From NCBI GenBank assembly GCA_964440115.1, contig CAYTPV010000003.1:124001-188000 (forward strand): 64,000 bases of DNA. The letters run 5' to 3'. A program made the translations under genes and the position numbers. Below are positions 17,364 to 26,046 of this stretch, piece after piece. The notes beneath the pieces are model-generated. The model saw nothing but the letters and a program-made list of their open reading frames with translations. It was not told the DNA's origin and did not search any database. The number at the start of each line of letters is the position of its first letter. The first letter of the stretch is position 1. This stretch comes from JAEWWD01 sp964440115. Its GTDB lineage: Bacteria > Bacillota > Clostridia > Christensenellales > CAG-138.

Positions 17364-17559
17364 TTTGAATCCCTCTGTGTATGTAATATGGAATAGCATC
17401 CCCATAAACAGTATATGAATATATGCAGCGCAATGTTATCAGACTCCCCATATATGGAGCGGTTACAAATGCAAAGCAACTGGCGAAAACGGGTAGAATT
17501 CGCTCAGATGACCTGGCAAACACTCCTTGTGAACAACGGAGATTGTTTTGCTGTCAAGG
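17364..17559. other. Intergenic region upstream of the beta-propeller gene
   Basis: Part of a 500-base gene-free stretch (17364-17867). Nothing recognisable was found in this first part apart from the ribosome site of the propeller gene. Confidence 0.3.
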
Positions 17560-17683
17560 AACTCGAAACCGCATGAAGAAACCGCTTCGATGGAACGATT
17601 ATAGCGGTCGAGATTTCCATCTCCGGGCGATATGGTACAAGCAAAAACGAAGTCTGCCAATGGCTGAAATCTATCCTTCTCCA
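17560..17683. repeat. Degenerate copy of the tRNA-Val-associated repeat
   Basis: The block reads ACTCGAAACCGC, then a decayed hairpin CGCTTCGATGGAACG, AGCGGTCGAGATTTCCATC and finally CTGCCAATGGCTGAAATC before CTATCC. Each piece aligns in order with the units at 4026-4263 and 4297-4470 (CTCGAAGCCGC, CGCTCCGGTGGAGCG, AGCGGCCGTGATTTC, CTGCCGATGGCCGAAATC). The central part is deleted and many C-to-T or G-to-A changes are present, so it is an old copy. Confidence 0.6.
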
Positions 17684-17867
17684 TAGTTTAGCAAAGCATA
17701 ATAATATAGATAAATAAAATGGTAAACTAATGAAATGGGCGGGAATTTAGTTTCTGCTTTGATTATTACTCAAGCCAAAAGGTCAGCTTTGTTTATATAG
17801 CAAGAAAATAAAATGAACTTTCTACGTTTCTGAATTGTATATGTATTTGGAAGGAGGCGCAAGAATA

Positions 17868-18365
17868 TTGATCGACCAATATATACACCAATATGGGAAG
17901 CGGCTATACGGGCTCTGCTTAACGCTTTGCGCCAATTCCACTGAAGCGGACGATCTTTATCAGGAAACCTGGATAAAAGTGGTAAAAAATGTTTCGCAAT
18001 ATGATGCCACAAAGGAATTTGAGCCATGGTTGACACGAATTTGCATAAATGTCTACCGTAATACGCTAAGACGTATAGCCAGAAGCCCACTTTTCAACGG
18101 TTTCTCCAGCAACGAGGAAAAGGAAGCCGCCATCGAATCCATTCCGTCCGCACCACCCAAAGACTACAGAATATTACATGAAGCAATCGACCGGCTGCCC
18201 GAGAGATTCAGAGTGACAATCATCCTGTTTTATTTCCGGGATATGGACCTCAAATCAACCGCGCAAGTACTGGGTATCCCCGTTGGGACAGTCAAATCGC
18301 GGCTGAGCAATTCGAAAAAGCTGCTGAAGGAGGCGTTAAAGTTTGAAACAGATATACTGTTTTGA
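17868..18365 (+). CDS. ECF-type RNA polymerase sigma factor
   Basis: A 165-residue sigma-70 family member of the extracytoplasmic-function group. Region 2 (about 5-70) has YGLCLTLCANSTEADDLYQETWIKV and the F-x-PWLTRICINVYRN helix. Region 4 (about 105-160) has LPERFRVTIILFYFRDMDLKSTAQVL and GIPVGTVKSRLSNSKKLL, the helix-turn-helix that reads the -35 element. A TTG at 17868 preceded by AAGGAGG is taken as the start because the in-frame ATG upstream lies before the ribosome site. The next gene overlaps its end by 23 bases and encodes a small membrane protein, the usual position of an anti-sigma factor. Confidence 0.9.
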   Translation: MIDQYIHQYGKRLYGLCLTLCANSTEADDLYQETWIKVVKNVSQYDATKEFEPWLTRICINVYRNTLRRIARSPLFNGFSSNEEKEAAIESIPSAPPKDYRILHEAIDRLPERFRVTIILFYFRDMDLKSTAQVLGIPVGTVKSRLSNSKKLLKEALKFETDILF

Positions 18366-18624
18366 TGGTGTTCAACCACCGGCTATATGTGAGAAAACGC
18401 TTCGAGCTGAAATAGAACGGCGCAAAATGAAGCGGCAGACAGCGCTTTTGGCACTGGGAGGTATGCTTGCCGAGGTATGCTTGCTTATCACGGCACTCCT
18501 TTTACAGCCCGTTAATGCCGTACTTTCAATGATCTTTATCACTTATGTCTGTGTTGCTATGAGCGGCGGTGGAGTGATTGCAATAGTCTTCATTCATAAA
18601 AGGAGAAATATCATATGGCAATAG
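18343..18624 (+). CDS. Small membrane protein, probable anti-sigma partner
   Basis: A 93-residue protein with a soluble N-terminal third (CFDGVQPPAICEKTLRAEIERRKMKR) and two membrane helices at about 35-57 and 60-83. It starts at a TTG with AAGGAGG upstream inside the sigma gene and overlaps it by 23 bases. Position, size and topology fit a short membrane anti-sigma factor whose cytoplasmic N-terminus holds the sigma factor. No recognised anti-sigma domain or zinc motif is present, so the role is inferred from context only. Confidence 0.6.
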   Translation: MKQIYCFDGVQPPAICEKTLRAEIERRKMKRQTALLALGGMLAEVCLLITALLLQPVNAVLSMIFITYVCVAMSGGGVIAIVFIHKRRNIIWQ

Positions 18625-19520
18625 CGCTGTTCGTCTATCTCATTATTCTTGTCGGCATTCCGGTGCTGATCGGCGTCTATGTGTATCGTGATGCGGTACA
18701 ACGCGGCATGAACGCGGCACTTTGGACGCTGGTCGCCGTATTAGCGCCCGCTCTTGTCGGCTTCATCATCTACCTGCTGGTGCGCAGCAGTTATTCGGAT
18801 TTAAAATGCCCCAGCTGCGCGGCAACAGTGACAGAGCAGTATACTGTCTGCCCCAAATGCGGGGCAAGGCTGAAAGCAATCTGTCCGAACTGCGGTTTCG
18901 CGGCCGAACCGGGCTGGACGGTTTGCCCCAAATGCGCCTCCCCTTTACCGGAACATAACGATGGGTTTAACCCGCCGGTAAGAAAAAAGGATACGACCCT
19001 GGGAAAAATTCTGCTAATTGTTGTGCTGGTTCCGGTTCTGCTGTTGATTCTACTGGGATTGTTTAGCTTTGGCAGCTTTAGCAGCTTGAAGGGCGCCTCG
19101 TCCATGAGCACGGCACAGATTGGCATAGAACAATACGAAGGGCGCCCGGAAGTCACCGCGTGGATCAAAGCATGTGACGAGGACCCATCCAAAACGTATG
19201 CACTTCACTATCAGACAGAAAGCGGCGAACAAAAGGCGACGCACTATTTAATCTATCGCCCTTCGGCAGATAAAAATACAGATGTCAGTACCGGCCTTCA
19301 ATCCGGATTGTTTGGAGCAAATATCGAGGTGACATTTCAGGATAATACCGATCCGCCCGGCACAGGAAATCTGTTGACCTGCATTTCGAACTATTCAAAT
19401 AAGTTCGCAGGACTGAAAGTATATTCAAACGGTAAAAAGGTAGATTTTGAAATCACCGAGGTGGATTATAATCCGGCCCTGTTTGAGGTAATTGGAGAGA
19501 AAAGTGTCCCTGCAAACTAA
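18615..19520 (+). CDS. Double zinc-ribbon membrane protein
   Basis: A 301-residue protein with two N-terminal membrane helices (about 3-23 and 33-55) and a cytoplasmic double zinc ribbon with four pairs of Cys (CPSC, CPKC, CPNC, CPKC between about 65 and 112). A third membrane helix follows at about 134-156, and then an external C-terminal domain of about 140 residues. It overlaps the small membrane gene by ten bases and so is the third gene of the sigma-factor operon. The layout, with cytoplasmic ribbon and external domain joined by a helix, would suit signal transfer to the sigma system. The external domain is not recognised. Confidence 0.75.
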   Translation: MAIALFVYLIILVGIPVLIGVYVYRDAVQRGMNAALWTLVAVLAPALVGFIIYLLVRSSYSDLKCPSCAATVTEQYTVCPKCGARLKAICPNCGFAAEPGWTVCPKCASPLPEHNDGFNPPVRKKDTTLGKILLIVVLVPVLLLILLGLFSFGSFSSLKGASSMSTAQIGIEQYEGRPEVTAWIKACDEDPSKTYALHYQTESGEQKATHYLIYRPSADKNTDVSTGLQSGLFGANIEVTFQDNTDPPGTGNLLTCISNYSNKFAGLKVYSNGKKVDFEITEVDYNPALFEVIGEKSVPAN

Positions 19521-19567
19521 AAGGGGCTCGAAGCCAACCATAATTCTCCCATTACCAACTACACATA

Positions 19568-19597
19568 TTGACACCATGCACACATACAGAGTATCAT
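19568..19597 (+). promoter_or_regulatory. Promoter of the cobalamin operon
   Basis: TTGACA (19568-19573) and TATCAT (19592-19597) are spaced by 18 bases and lie just before the riboswitch. At 19524-19536 the sequence GGGGCTCGAAGCC repeats the opening of the tRNA-Val-associated unit. Confidence 0.65.
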
Positions 19598-19602
19598 TTA
19601 GA

Positions 19603-19733
19603 TAATTGAATTGGGGAAGCAGGGTGAAATTCCCTCGCAAGTTCGTTACCGTTACAGCCGGGTTACCAAGCCACATATTCCTTTGCGGACACCGAAGGAT
19701 ATGGTTTTGAGAAAGCCCGTGCGTCTCAAACTC
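19603..19733 (+). promoter_or_regulatory. Probable cobalamin riboswitch (aptamer)
   Basis: The leader contains AGGGTGAAATTCCCTCGC, the conserved P3-side signature of cobalamin aptamers, and downstream GCCGGGTTACCAAGCCAC, matching the core that normally surrounds the CCACT element. The usual B12 box (AGCCAGGAGACCTGCC) is not intact: the sequence reads AGCCACATATTCCTTTGCGG. It stands between a promoter and a terminator immediately before eight cobalamin genes, which strongly supports the assignment. The ligand form (adenosyl- or methylcobalamin) cannot be told by eye. Confidence 0.75.
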
Positions 19734-19763
19734 AGCCCCGGCAGTTCGCTGCCGGGGCTTTCT
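19734..19763 (+). terminator. Riboswitch expression-platform terminator
   Basis: AGCCCCGGCAG and CTGCCGGGGCT form a perfect 11-bp stem capped by a TTCG tetraloop and followed by TTCT. It should stop transcription before cbiA when cobalamin is bound. Confidence 0.75.
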
Positions 19764-19836
19764 GTATCCATTGGCACCAAAAGGCTTTTACTATGCGCAT
19801 TACACTTCACCCTGTCGACAGCGGAGGCAGACACAG

Positions 19837-21171
19837 ATGGATCGGATACTGATCGCGGGCACGCATTCCGGCTGCGGGAAAACAACCGCCACGCTTGCGC
19901 TGCTTATGGCGCTCAAGGCGCAGGGCGTCAAAGCATCCGCATTCAAATGCGGACCGGATTTTATCGACCCCATGTTCCATCGCAGGGCAATCGACATACC
20001 GTGCTATAATCTTGACCCGTATTTCTGCGGCGAAGAAATGCTGCGTTCTCTGCTTACCGCCCACGCGGGCGAAGTTTCCGTGATCGAGGGCGTGATGGGG
20101 TATTACGACGGCGTAGGCCCCGGAGGAAATTATTCGACTTACGATGTGGCGCGGCATACAAAAACACCCGTGGTGCTCGTGATCGACGTTGACGGCATGT
20201 ATGCATCGGCGGGCGCGGTATTGCACGGCTTCCTGAACTATAAGCCGAACAGCGGCATCTGCGGCGTACTGTTTAACGGCGTTTCCCCTGCGTTCTATGA
20301 AGGACTCAAGCGCATTGCAGAGGATGCGGGCGTAACGCCTTTGGGGTTTTTGCCCCATGCGCCTGACTGCACGCTCAAAAGCAGGCACCTTGGCCTCGTG
20401 ACCCCGGACGAATATGTGGATATGCAGCAGAAGTTGCGCGATCTGGGGGAACTGGCGCTGCAGAACATAGATATGCAAGGCATGCGCGCCCTTGCGGCAC
20501 GTGCAAGTGAAATTCAGGAACAACCGCCGCAGGTTGCGCGTGTTGCACGCGTTCGCATCGCTGTGGCGCGGGATGAAGCGTTCAGCTTTTTGTATCAGGA
20601 AAATATAGAGCTGCTTGAAGCGCTCGGCGCAGAAATGGTGTATTTCAGCCCGCTGCACGACGCGACCCTGCCGGGAAATATCGACGGGCTGTATCTTTGC
20701 GGCGGCTACCCCGAGCTGTACTGCGCCGCGCTTTCCGGCAATGAGGCTATGCGAAGAAGCATACGAGAAGCCATAGAAGGCGGCCTTCCGGCTATTGCGG
20801 AATGCGGCGGCTTTTTATACCTGCACGATACGCTCAATGGTCTGCCCATGGCGGGTGTTATCCACGCTAGCGCATACAACACGGGCAAACTGACGCGCTT
20901 TGGCTATGCGGAACTTACTGCGCAGAATGACAATCTGTTGTGCGACGCGGGCGGCACAATCCGCGCGCACGAGTTCCATTATTACGACAGCGGCGACTGC
21001 GGCGGCGGATTTTATGCGAGCGCGGCAGCGGATGGCCGAACATGGGCGTGTGCGCACGCCACGGATACCCTGTATGCCGGGTTTCCGCACCTTTATTTTT
21101 ACGCAAATCCCTCCTTTGCGGAGCGGTTTATAAGAAAGGCGGCACAGTATGCAGACTCCAAACTCACCTGA
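19837..21171 (+). CDS. cbiA: Cobyrinate a,c-diamide synthase
   Basis: This glutamine-dependent enzyme amidates the a and c side chains of the corrin ring (CbiA/CobB family). The 444-residue product has an N-terminal ATP-binding domain with the P-loop AGTHSGCGKTT at about 7-17, and a class I glutamine amidotransferase domain at about 235-440 with nucleophile Cys in AECGGFLYL and a C-terminal HEFHYYDS. GGAGG nine bases before the ATG at 19837 fixes the start; the frame extends upstream into the riboswitch terminator without a site. It is first in the operon, and its end overlaps cobT by 23 bases. Confidence 0.95.
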   Translation: MDRILIAGTHSGCGKTTATLALLMALKAQGVKASAFKCGPDFIDPMFHRRAIDIPCYNLDPYFCGEEMLRSLLTAHAGEVSVIEGVMGYYDGVGPGGNYSTYDVARHTKTPVVLVIDVDGMYASAGAVLHGFLNYKPNSGICGVLFNGVSPAFYEGLKRIAEDAGVTPLGFLPHAPDCTLKSRHLGLVTPDEYVDMQQKLRDLGELALQNIDMQGMRALAARASEIQEQPPQVARVARVRIAVARDEAFSFLYQENIELLEALGAEMVYFSPLHDATLPGNIDGLYLCGGYPELYCAALSGNEAMRRSIREAIEGGLPAIAECGGFLYLHDTLNGLPMAGVIHASAYNTGKLTRFGYAELTAQNDNLLCDAGGTIRAHEFHYYDSGDCGGGFYASAAADGRTWACAHATDTLYAGFPHLYFYANPSFAERFIRKAAQYADSKLT

Positions 21172-22228
21172 AAACATACTCAAGAACATCCTCACAAACA
21201 TTCAGCCCACTGACCGTACGGCCTACGACGCCTGTATCGCGCGGTTCGACATCGTGGCGAAGCCCGTGGGCAGCCTTGGGAAGCTTGAAACGCTGCTTGC
21301 CCGCGTCGCGGCTATAAAGGGTAGCGCCGATATCGATATTGCAAAAAAATGCGTGCTGACGTTCTGCGCGGATAACGGCGTGGTGGCGCAGGGCGTTGCG
21401 CAGTGCGGCAACGAGGTCACCACGGCAATCGCGCGCATGCTCGCGTGGGGTAAGGCCAGCGTATGCGTCATGGCTCGCACCGCCGGGGCGGACGCGTTTC
21501 CTGTGGACATCGGCATGGTGGATACGGTTGGTGGACTGATTGACCATAAGCTGATGAACGGCACAGGCGATATCACGCAGGGCCCTGCCATGACTCGGGA
21601 AATTGCGCTTGCGGCCATGCAGATCGGCATGGATATGGTGCGCGAGAAAAAGGAGCAGGGGTATTCCCTCATCGCCACAGGCGAAGCGGGCATAGGCAAC
21701 AGCACCACTTCGAGCGCAATTGCAAGCGTGCTGCTCCGCTGCCCGGTGATCGATGTGACGGGGCGCGGCGCGGGGCTTTCCGACGACGGTCTGCTGCGCA
21801 AGCGCGAAGCGATAGAACAAGCGATCGAAATAAACACGCCCGACCCTGACGATGCGCTGGACGTGCTCGCCAAGTTGGGCGGATTAGATATAGCGGCCAT
21901 GGCCGGCATGTTCATCGGCGGCGCGTATTATCAGGTCCCCATCGTGATGGACGGCCTCATCTCATCCGTGGCGGCGCTTGTGGCCGTGCGGCTGTGCGAC
22001 ACGATACGTGAATACATACTCCCCTCCCACATCAGCGCGGAACCCGCTGGCAGGCTCATCTGCGAAGCGTTGGGCTGTGAGCCTGTGCTGCACGCGGATA
22101 TGCGGCTGGGCGAAGGCACGGGCGCTGTCGCGCTGTTCCCGCTTCTGGACCTTTCGGCGGCCGTATATACGCAAGCTGCGACATTTGCGGATATCGCGGT
22201 GGACGAATACAAGAGAACACCATGCTGA
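21149..22228 (+). CDS. cobT: Nicotinate-nucleotide--dimethylbenzimidazole phosphoribosyltransferase
   Basis: CobT makes alpha-ribazole phosphate from the lower-ligand base and nicotinate mononucleotide. The 359-residue product has CADNGVVAQGV, EAGIGNSTTSSAI and, near the C-terminus, LGEGTGAVALFPLLD, which contains the catalytic Glu of the family. It overlaps cbiA upstream and cobU downstream by seven bases. The base actually activated in this organism cannot be told; no bza genes for benzimidazole synthesis are in the window. Confidence 0.96.
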   Translation: MQTPNSPENILKNILTNIQPTDRTAYDACIARFDIVAKPVGSLGKLETLLARVAAIKGSADIDIAKKCVLTFCADNGVVAQGVAQCGNEVTTAIARMLAWGKASVCVMARTAGADAFPVDIGMVDTVGGLIDHKLMNGTGDITQGPAMTREIALAAMQIGMDMVREKKEQGYSLIATGEAGIGNSTTSSAIASVLLRCPVIDVTGRGAGLSDDGLLRKREAIEQAIEINTPDPDDALDVLAKLGGLDIAAMAGMFIGGAYYQVPIVMDGLISSVAALVAVRLCDTIREYILPSHISAEPAGRLICEALGCEPVLHADMRLGEGTGAVALFPLLDLSAAVYTQAATFADIAVDEYKRTPC

Positions 22229-22737
22229 TACTCGTAACAGGCGGCAACGGCAGCGGAAAAAGCGCATACGCAGAGCGGCTTGCTGCTGAAAAAGGCACAG
22301 AGCGCCGGTATATCGCCACCATGATCCCGCATGGCGAAGAAGGCGAACTGCGAGTGAAGAAGCACATCCGGCAGCGTGCCGGACTGGGCTTTCTCACGCA
22401 GGAACTCCCCTTTGCGGTAGGCGGCGCGGATGTTTCACTCGATTCTGTCGTTCTGCTTGAGGATGTTTCCAATCTGCTCGGCAACGCCATGTTCGGGCGA
22501 GGCGTCACAAGGAACCGGGTGCTCGCGGATATCCGCAGGTTGGAGGAGCGCTGCGGGCTGCTCATCGCCGTGACCATCGGTGGACTGCGTGCGGACGCCT
22601 ACGATGGGGAAACCCGCGCATACATTGAGGCGCTCAATGCGCTCAACGACGATTTATCTGCGCATGCGCGCGCGGTAATTGAGCTTTGCGGCGGCATGCC
22701 CGCCATACGAAAAGGGGGCGGGCTGAGACTTGTTTAA
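22222..22737 (+). CDS. cobU: Adenosylcobinamide kinase / adenosylcobinamide-phosphate guanylyltransferase
   Basis: A 171-residue bifunctional enzyme that phosphorylates adenosylcobinamide and then attaches GMP to give adenosylcobinamide-GDP. The P-loop GGNGSGKSAYAERL is at about 7-20, and His48 in VKKHIRQR takes the place of the guanylylated His of CobU. EDVSNLLGNAMF and AVTIGGLRADAYDGETRAYIEALNALN are further family segments. It overlaps cobT by seven bases and cobS by eight. Confidence 0.95.
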   Translation: MLILVTGGNGSGKSAYAERLAAEKGTERRYIATMIPHGEEGELRVKKHIRQRAGLGFLTQELPFAVGGADVSLDSVVLLEDVSNLLGNAMFGRGVTRNRVLADIRRLEERCGLLIAVTIGGLRADAYDGETRAYIEALNALNDDLSAHARAVIELCGGMPAIRKGGGLRLV

Positions 22738-23485
22738 ACCGTTGTGGATTGCCATCAGCACATACAGCATATTTCCCGCGCCGCGCCCAAACTGGGACGA
22801 GCGCAATATGCGGCGCGCCCTGTTATACTTGCCTGCTGTCGGCCTGCTGTTAGGCGGTGTGCTTCTGCTTTGGATCACGATTTGCCGAGCGTTGCATGTG
22901 GACTCCGTACTCTTCGCCGCCACCTCGACAGCGCTGCCCCTGCTGCTGACGGGCGGCATGCACATGGATGGGTTTATGGATACCGTGGACGCGATTGGTT
23001 CGCGTCAGCCCCGGGAACGTAAGCTCGAGATTATGAAGGATTCTCACTGCGGCGCGTTCGCCGTGCTGTATTGCAGCATTTACCTGCTTGTCAGTTTCGG
23101 GATGTACCACGCGCTGTATGTTAGCGCCGCAATGCCAGCAATCTGCATAGGCTTTGTGCTTTCTCGCGCTCTGGCGGTTGTTTGCGCTCTCACAATGCCC
23201 AACGCGCGCGGCGGCGGACTGCTTTTTACATTCTCAGAGAACTCGCGCGGTGCAGGCGCAATCGCCGCTATGTGCGTGATTAGCCTTCTTTGCCTGTGCG
23301 GTATGGTGATCCTATCCAAGACCGCGGGAATAACCGCATTCGTTGCCGCGCTCCTGGCGCTTCTCATTTATCGCCGCACGGCCATGCGCCAGTTCGGCGG
23401 CGCAACTGGGGATACGACAGGCTTTTTTATTCAGCTATGCGAGCTGTGTATGCTCATAGGAGCATTTGCGGGAGGTCTGCTATGA
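22730..23485 (+). CDS. cobS: Adenosylcobinamide-GDP ribazoletransferase (cobalamin synthase)
   Basis: A 251-residue integral membrane protein that joins adenosylcobinamide-GDP to alpha-ribazole (phosphate). It has the polar active-site segment GGMHMDGFMDTVDAIGSRQPRE near residue 81 and MKDSHCGAFAV near 103, plus at least six membrane helices. Translation begins at a TTG inside the end of cobU. The stop overlaps the cobC ATG as ATGA. Confidence 0.95.
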   Translation: MFKPLWIAISTYSIFPAPRPNWDERNMRRALLYLPAVGLLLGGVLLLWITICRALHVDSVLFAATSTALPLLLTGGMHMDGFMDTVDAIGSRQPRERKLEIMKDSHCGAFAVLYCSIYLLVSFGMYHALYVSAAMPAICIGFVLSRALAVVCALTMPNARGGGLLFTFSENSRGAGAIAAMCVISLLCLCGMVILSKTAGITAFVAALLALLIYRRTAMRQFGGATGDTTGFFIQLCELCMLIGAFAGGLL

Positions 23486-24057
23486 AAACAATTGCTTTTA
23501 TCCGTCACGGCATGACGCAGGGCAATCTGGAAAAACGGTATATCGGCAGAACCGACCAGCCGCTGTGCGAGCAGGGCGTGCTTCAGGCGCAGGCACTATT
23601 GCGCAACGGTATGCCCGCATGCGGTTCTGTGTTTGCAAGCCCCTATCTGCGGTGCCTCCAAACAGCGCATATACTGTTCCCCAATCAACAGATCGAAATA
23701 CTCGAGGAACTGCGAGAATGCGATTTCGGTGATTTTGAAGGCAAAACAGCGGAGGAACTGAAACAGAACGCAAGCTATGCCGCGTGGCTGAGCGAAAAAT
23801 GCCTGACGCCAATCCCCGGCGGCGAGGGCGTGATGGAATTTAAAGAGCGCTGCTGCGCGGCGTTTGAAAATGCCGCACGTGCATTGCCTCAGAATGCCGC
23901 TGCGGCGTTTGTCGTACACGGCGGCACCATTATGGCGATACTGGAGCGCTACGCGCGGCCAGTGCGGCAGTTTTATGAATATCACATAGGCAACTGCGAA
24001 TTGATACTGTGCGACTATGACGGTGAAGTACTGACGATACGGGGAACATCTCTATGA
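23482..24057 (+). CDS. cobC: Histidine phosphatase, probable alpha-ribazole phosphatase
   Basis: A 191-residue member of the phosphoglycerate-mutase-like superfamily with the RHG motif in IRHGMTQGN at residue 8-10, further catalytic Arg and Glu in RECDFGDFEGK, and the second His in FVVHGGTIMAI. In this setting it most likely removes phosphate from alpha-ribazole phosphate or from cobalamin phosphate. GGAGG lies just before the ATG. It overlaps cobS and cbiB by four bases each (ATGA). Confidence 0.9.
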   Translation: MKTIAFIRHGMTQGNLEKRYIGRTDQPLCEQGVLQAQALLRNGMPACGSVFASPYLRCLQTAHILFPNQQIEILEELRECDFGDFEGKTAEELKQNASYAAWLSEKCLTPIPGGEGVMEFKERCCAAFENAARALPQNAAAAFVVHGGTIMAILERYARPVRQFYEYHIGNCELILCDYDGEVLTIRGTSL

Positions 24058-25022
24058 CGGCGCTATCTTTCCCAGCACTTTCTGTACTCTCCCTGCTCAC
24101 AGGCTTTGTGTTGGATCTGCTGATTGGCGACCCGCGAAAGTTTCCGCACATCATACGCGGTTTTGGCACGGCTATAGGTGCGCTTGAGCGGCTGCTGTAC
24201 CCAATCAAAAACAAGCGGCTGGGCGGCAGCATGCTCGTTGCGCTTACGCTCATAATCTGCGCGGGCGTGCCTGCTGTGCTGCTGTATTTTTCATACCGGG
24301 TGTCCGCATGGGCATACTTCGCGCTCGAAAGCCTGCTGTGCTGGCAGTTGATCGCCGTCAAAAGCCTGCGAACGGAAAGCGACGCGGTATACCTTGCGCT
24401 GCGGGAAAACGACATCGAGAAAGCGCGCAAGGCCGTTTCCATGATCGTGGGCAGAGATACACAATCCCTTGACGCGGCCGGCGTTACCCGTGCGGCGGTG
24501 GAAACCGTGGCGGAAAACACGGCGGACGGCGTGATTTCCCCTTTGTTCTATCTCATGTTCGGGGCAGCCTTCGGATGCCTTTATAAGGCTGTCAATACCA
24601 TGGACTCTATGATCGGCTACAAAAACGAGCGGTATATCGATTTCGGGCGCTGCGCCGCAAAACTGGACGATGCGCTCAATTATATCCCGTCCCGTTTTTC
24701 TGCGCTGCTGCTGATCGTTTGTGCACGCCTTTTAAGTCTGGATGCGAAGAACTCCCTTTTCATCTGGCGGCGGGACAGACGCAAACACGCAAGCCCAAAT
24801 TCTGCGCAGACAGAGTCGGCTGTGGCGGGTGCACTGCGTATCCGTCTGGCCGGAAACGCATATTATTTCGGGAAGCTCTGCGAAAAGCCCTATATCGGCG
24901 ACGATACGCGCCCCATTGAGCCGGAAGATATCAGAAGGGCGCACAAGCTTCTTTACATGGCGGCGTTTCTGATGCTGCCTCTCACACTTCTTGTAAGGTG
25001 GTGTTTGTATGCTGCGCTATGA
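24054..25022 (+). CDS. cbiB: Adenosylcobinamide-phosphate synthase
   Basis: A 322-residue membrane protein that attaches aminopropanol phosphate (or its unphosphorylated form) to adenosylcobyric acid. It shows FVLDLLIGDPRKFPHIIRGFG at the N-terminus, GRDTQSLDAAGVTRAAVETVAENTADG, and the conserved VNTMDSMIGYKNERY. Its stop overlaps the start of the decarboxylase gene by 14 bases. It pairs functionally with the next gene, which supplies the amino-alcohol phosphate. Confidence 0.95.
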   Translation: MTALSFPALSVLSLLTGFVLDLLIGDPRKFPHIIRGFGTAIGALERLLYPIKNKRLGGSMLVALTLIICAGVPAVLLYFSYRVSAWAYFALESLLCWQLIAVKSLRTESDAVYLALRENDIEKARKAVSMIVGRDTQSLDAAGVTRAAVETVAENTADGVISPLFYLMFGAAFGCLYKAVNTMDSMIGYKNERYIDFGRCAAKLDDALNYIPSRFSALLLIVCARLLSLDAKNSLFIWRRDRRKHASPNSAQTESAVAGALRIRLAGNAYYFGKLCEKPYIGDDTRPIEPEDIRRAHKLLYMAAFLMLPLTLLVRWCLYAAL

Positions 25023-26046
25023 GCACGGCGGGGATATCTATCAGACAACAAACATCCGGCTGGATTTCAGCGTGAACATCAATCCACTGGGCATGCCCTC
25101 CATCGTAAAGCGCGTTCTTGCGGAAAATATCGGCGAATATGAACGTTACCCCGACCCTTACTGCCGCGCCCTGACGATGAAAATCGCGCAGCAGTATGGT
25201 GTGGAACAGGATATGGCTCTGTGCGGCAACGGCGCGTCGGATCTCATATTCCGAATCTGCGCCTGTATCAGACCTTCACGCGCGCTGATGCTCGCGCCGA
25301 CATTTTCGGAATACGAACGGTCTGTCACGGCGTTTGGCGGGGAAATCAGCGAACACAATCTTACTGAGGAAAACGGCTTTGCACTGACGGAGCGGATACT
25401 AAGCGACATTACGCCGAACATCCGTATGCTGTTTCTGTGCAACCCCAACAATCCCACCGGGCGGCTGATAGATCCCCGTTTGCTGCGCCGCATCGCGGAC
25501 AAATGTGAAAAAAGCGGTGTATACCTGGTGCTCGACGAATGTTTTCTCGAGTTCACCAACGGCGAATCCATGGTCCCTTTTCTCAGGAAATACCCCCACC
25601 TGCTTATTTTGAACGCATTTACCAAGCTGTACGCCATGGCGGGACTTCGGCTGGGGTATTTGCTCTGCGAGGATGTTGCGCTCGTAAAGCGTATCGCCGC
25701 GTTCGGCCCGCAATGGAGTGTATCCGTTCCGGCACAGAAGGCGGGATTGGCCGCATTGGGCGTTTCCGGCTGGCCAGAAACCACACGCGCGCTTATCGAA
25801 ACCGAACGCCGCTTCATGGAAAAGCAGCTCACCGCGCTCGGTCTCACGGTATTCCCGGGGGAAGGCAATTTCCTGCTCGTCAAATGCGACACACCGTTAT
25901 ACGAGCCGCTTGCGAAGAGGGGTATACTCGTACGCTCCTGTACGAATTTCACAGGGCTTAATGAGCGGTTTATACGTATAGGCCTCAAAAAACGCAAACA
26001 GAACGCGGCCTTGGTCGCCGCAATCGCGGAGGTGCTGCATGGCTAA
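25009..26046 (+). CDS. cobD: L-threonine-O-3-phosphate decarboxylase (CobD-type aminotransferase fold)
   Basis: A 345-residue class II PLP enzyme that decarboxylates threonine phosphate to aminopropanol phosphate. CNPNNPTGRL near 144, DECFLEF near 176 and the Schiff-base Lys206 in LNAFTKLYAMAGLRLGY are visible. It resembles histidinol-phosphate aminotransferase, but the position between cbiB and cbiP argues for the cobalamin role. Its end overlaps cbiP by eight bases. Confidence 0.9.
   Translation: MLRYEHGGDIYQTTNIRLDFSVNINPLGMPSIVKRVLAENIGEYERYPDPYCRALTMKIAQQYGVEQDMALCGNGASDLIFRICACIRPSRALMLAPTFSEYERSVTAFGGEISEHNLTEENGFALTERILSDITPNIRMLFLCNPNNPTGRLIDPRLLRRIADKCEKSGVYLVLDECFLEFTNGESMVPFLRKYPHLLILNAFTKLYAMAGLRLGYLLCEDVALVKRIAAFGPQWSVSVPAQKAGLAALGVSGWPETTRALIETERRFMEKQLTALGLTVFPGEGNFLLVKCDTPLYEPLAKRGILVRSCTNFTGLNERFIRIGLKKRKQNAALVAAIAEVLHG

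Noticed and set aside
23290..23481. Longer N-terminus for cobC
   Set aside because: The open frame extends into cobS, but the RHG domain starts right at the ATG at 23482, which has GGAGG and an ATGA overlap.
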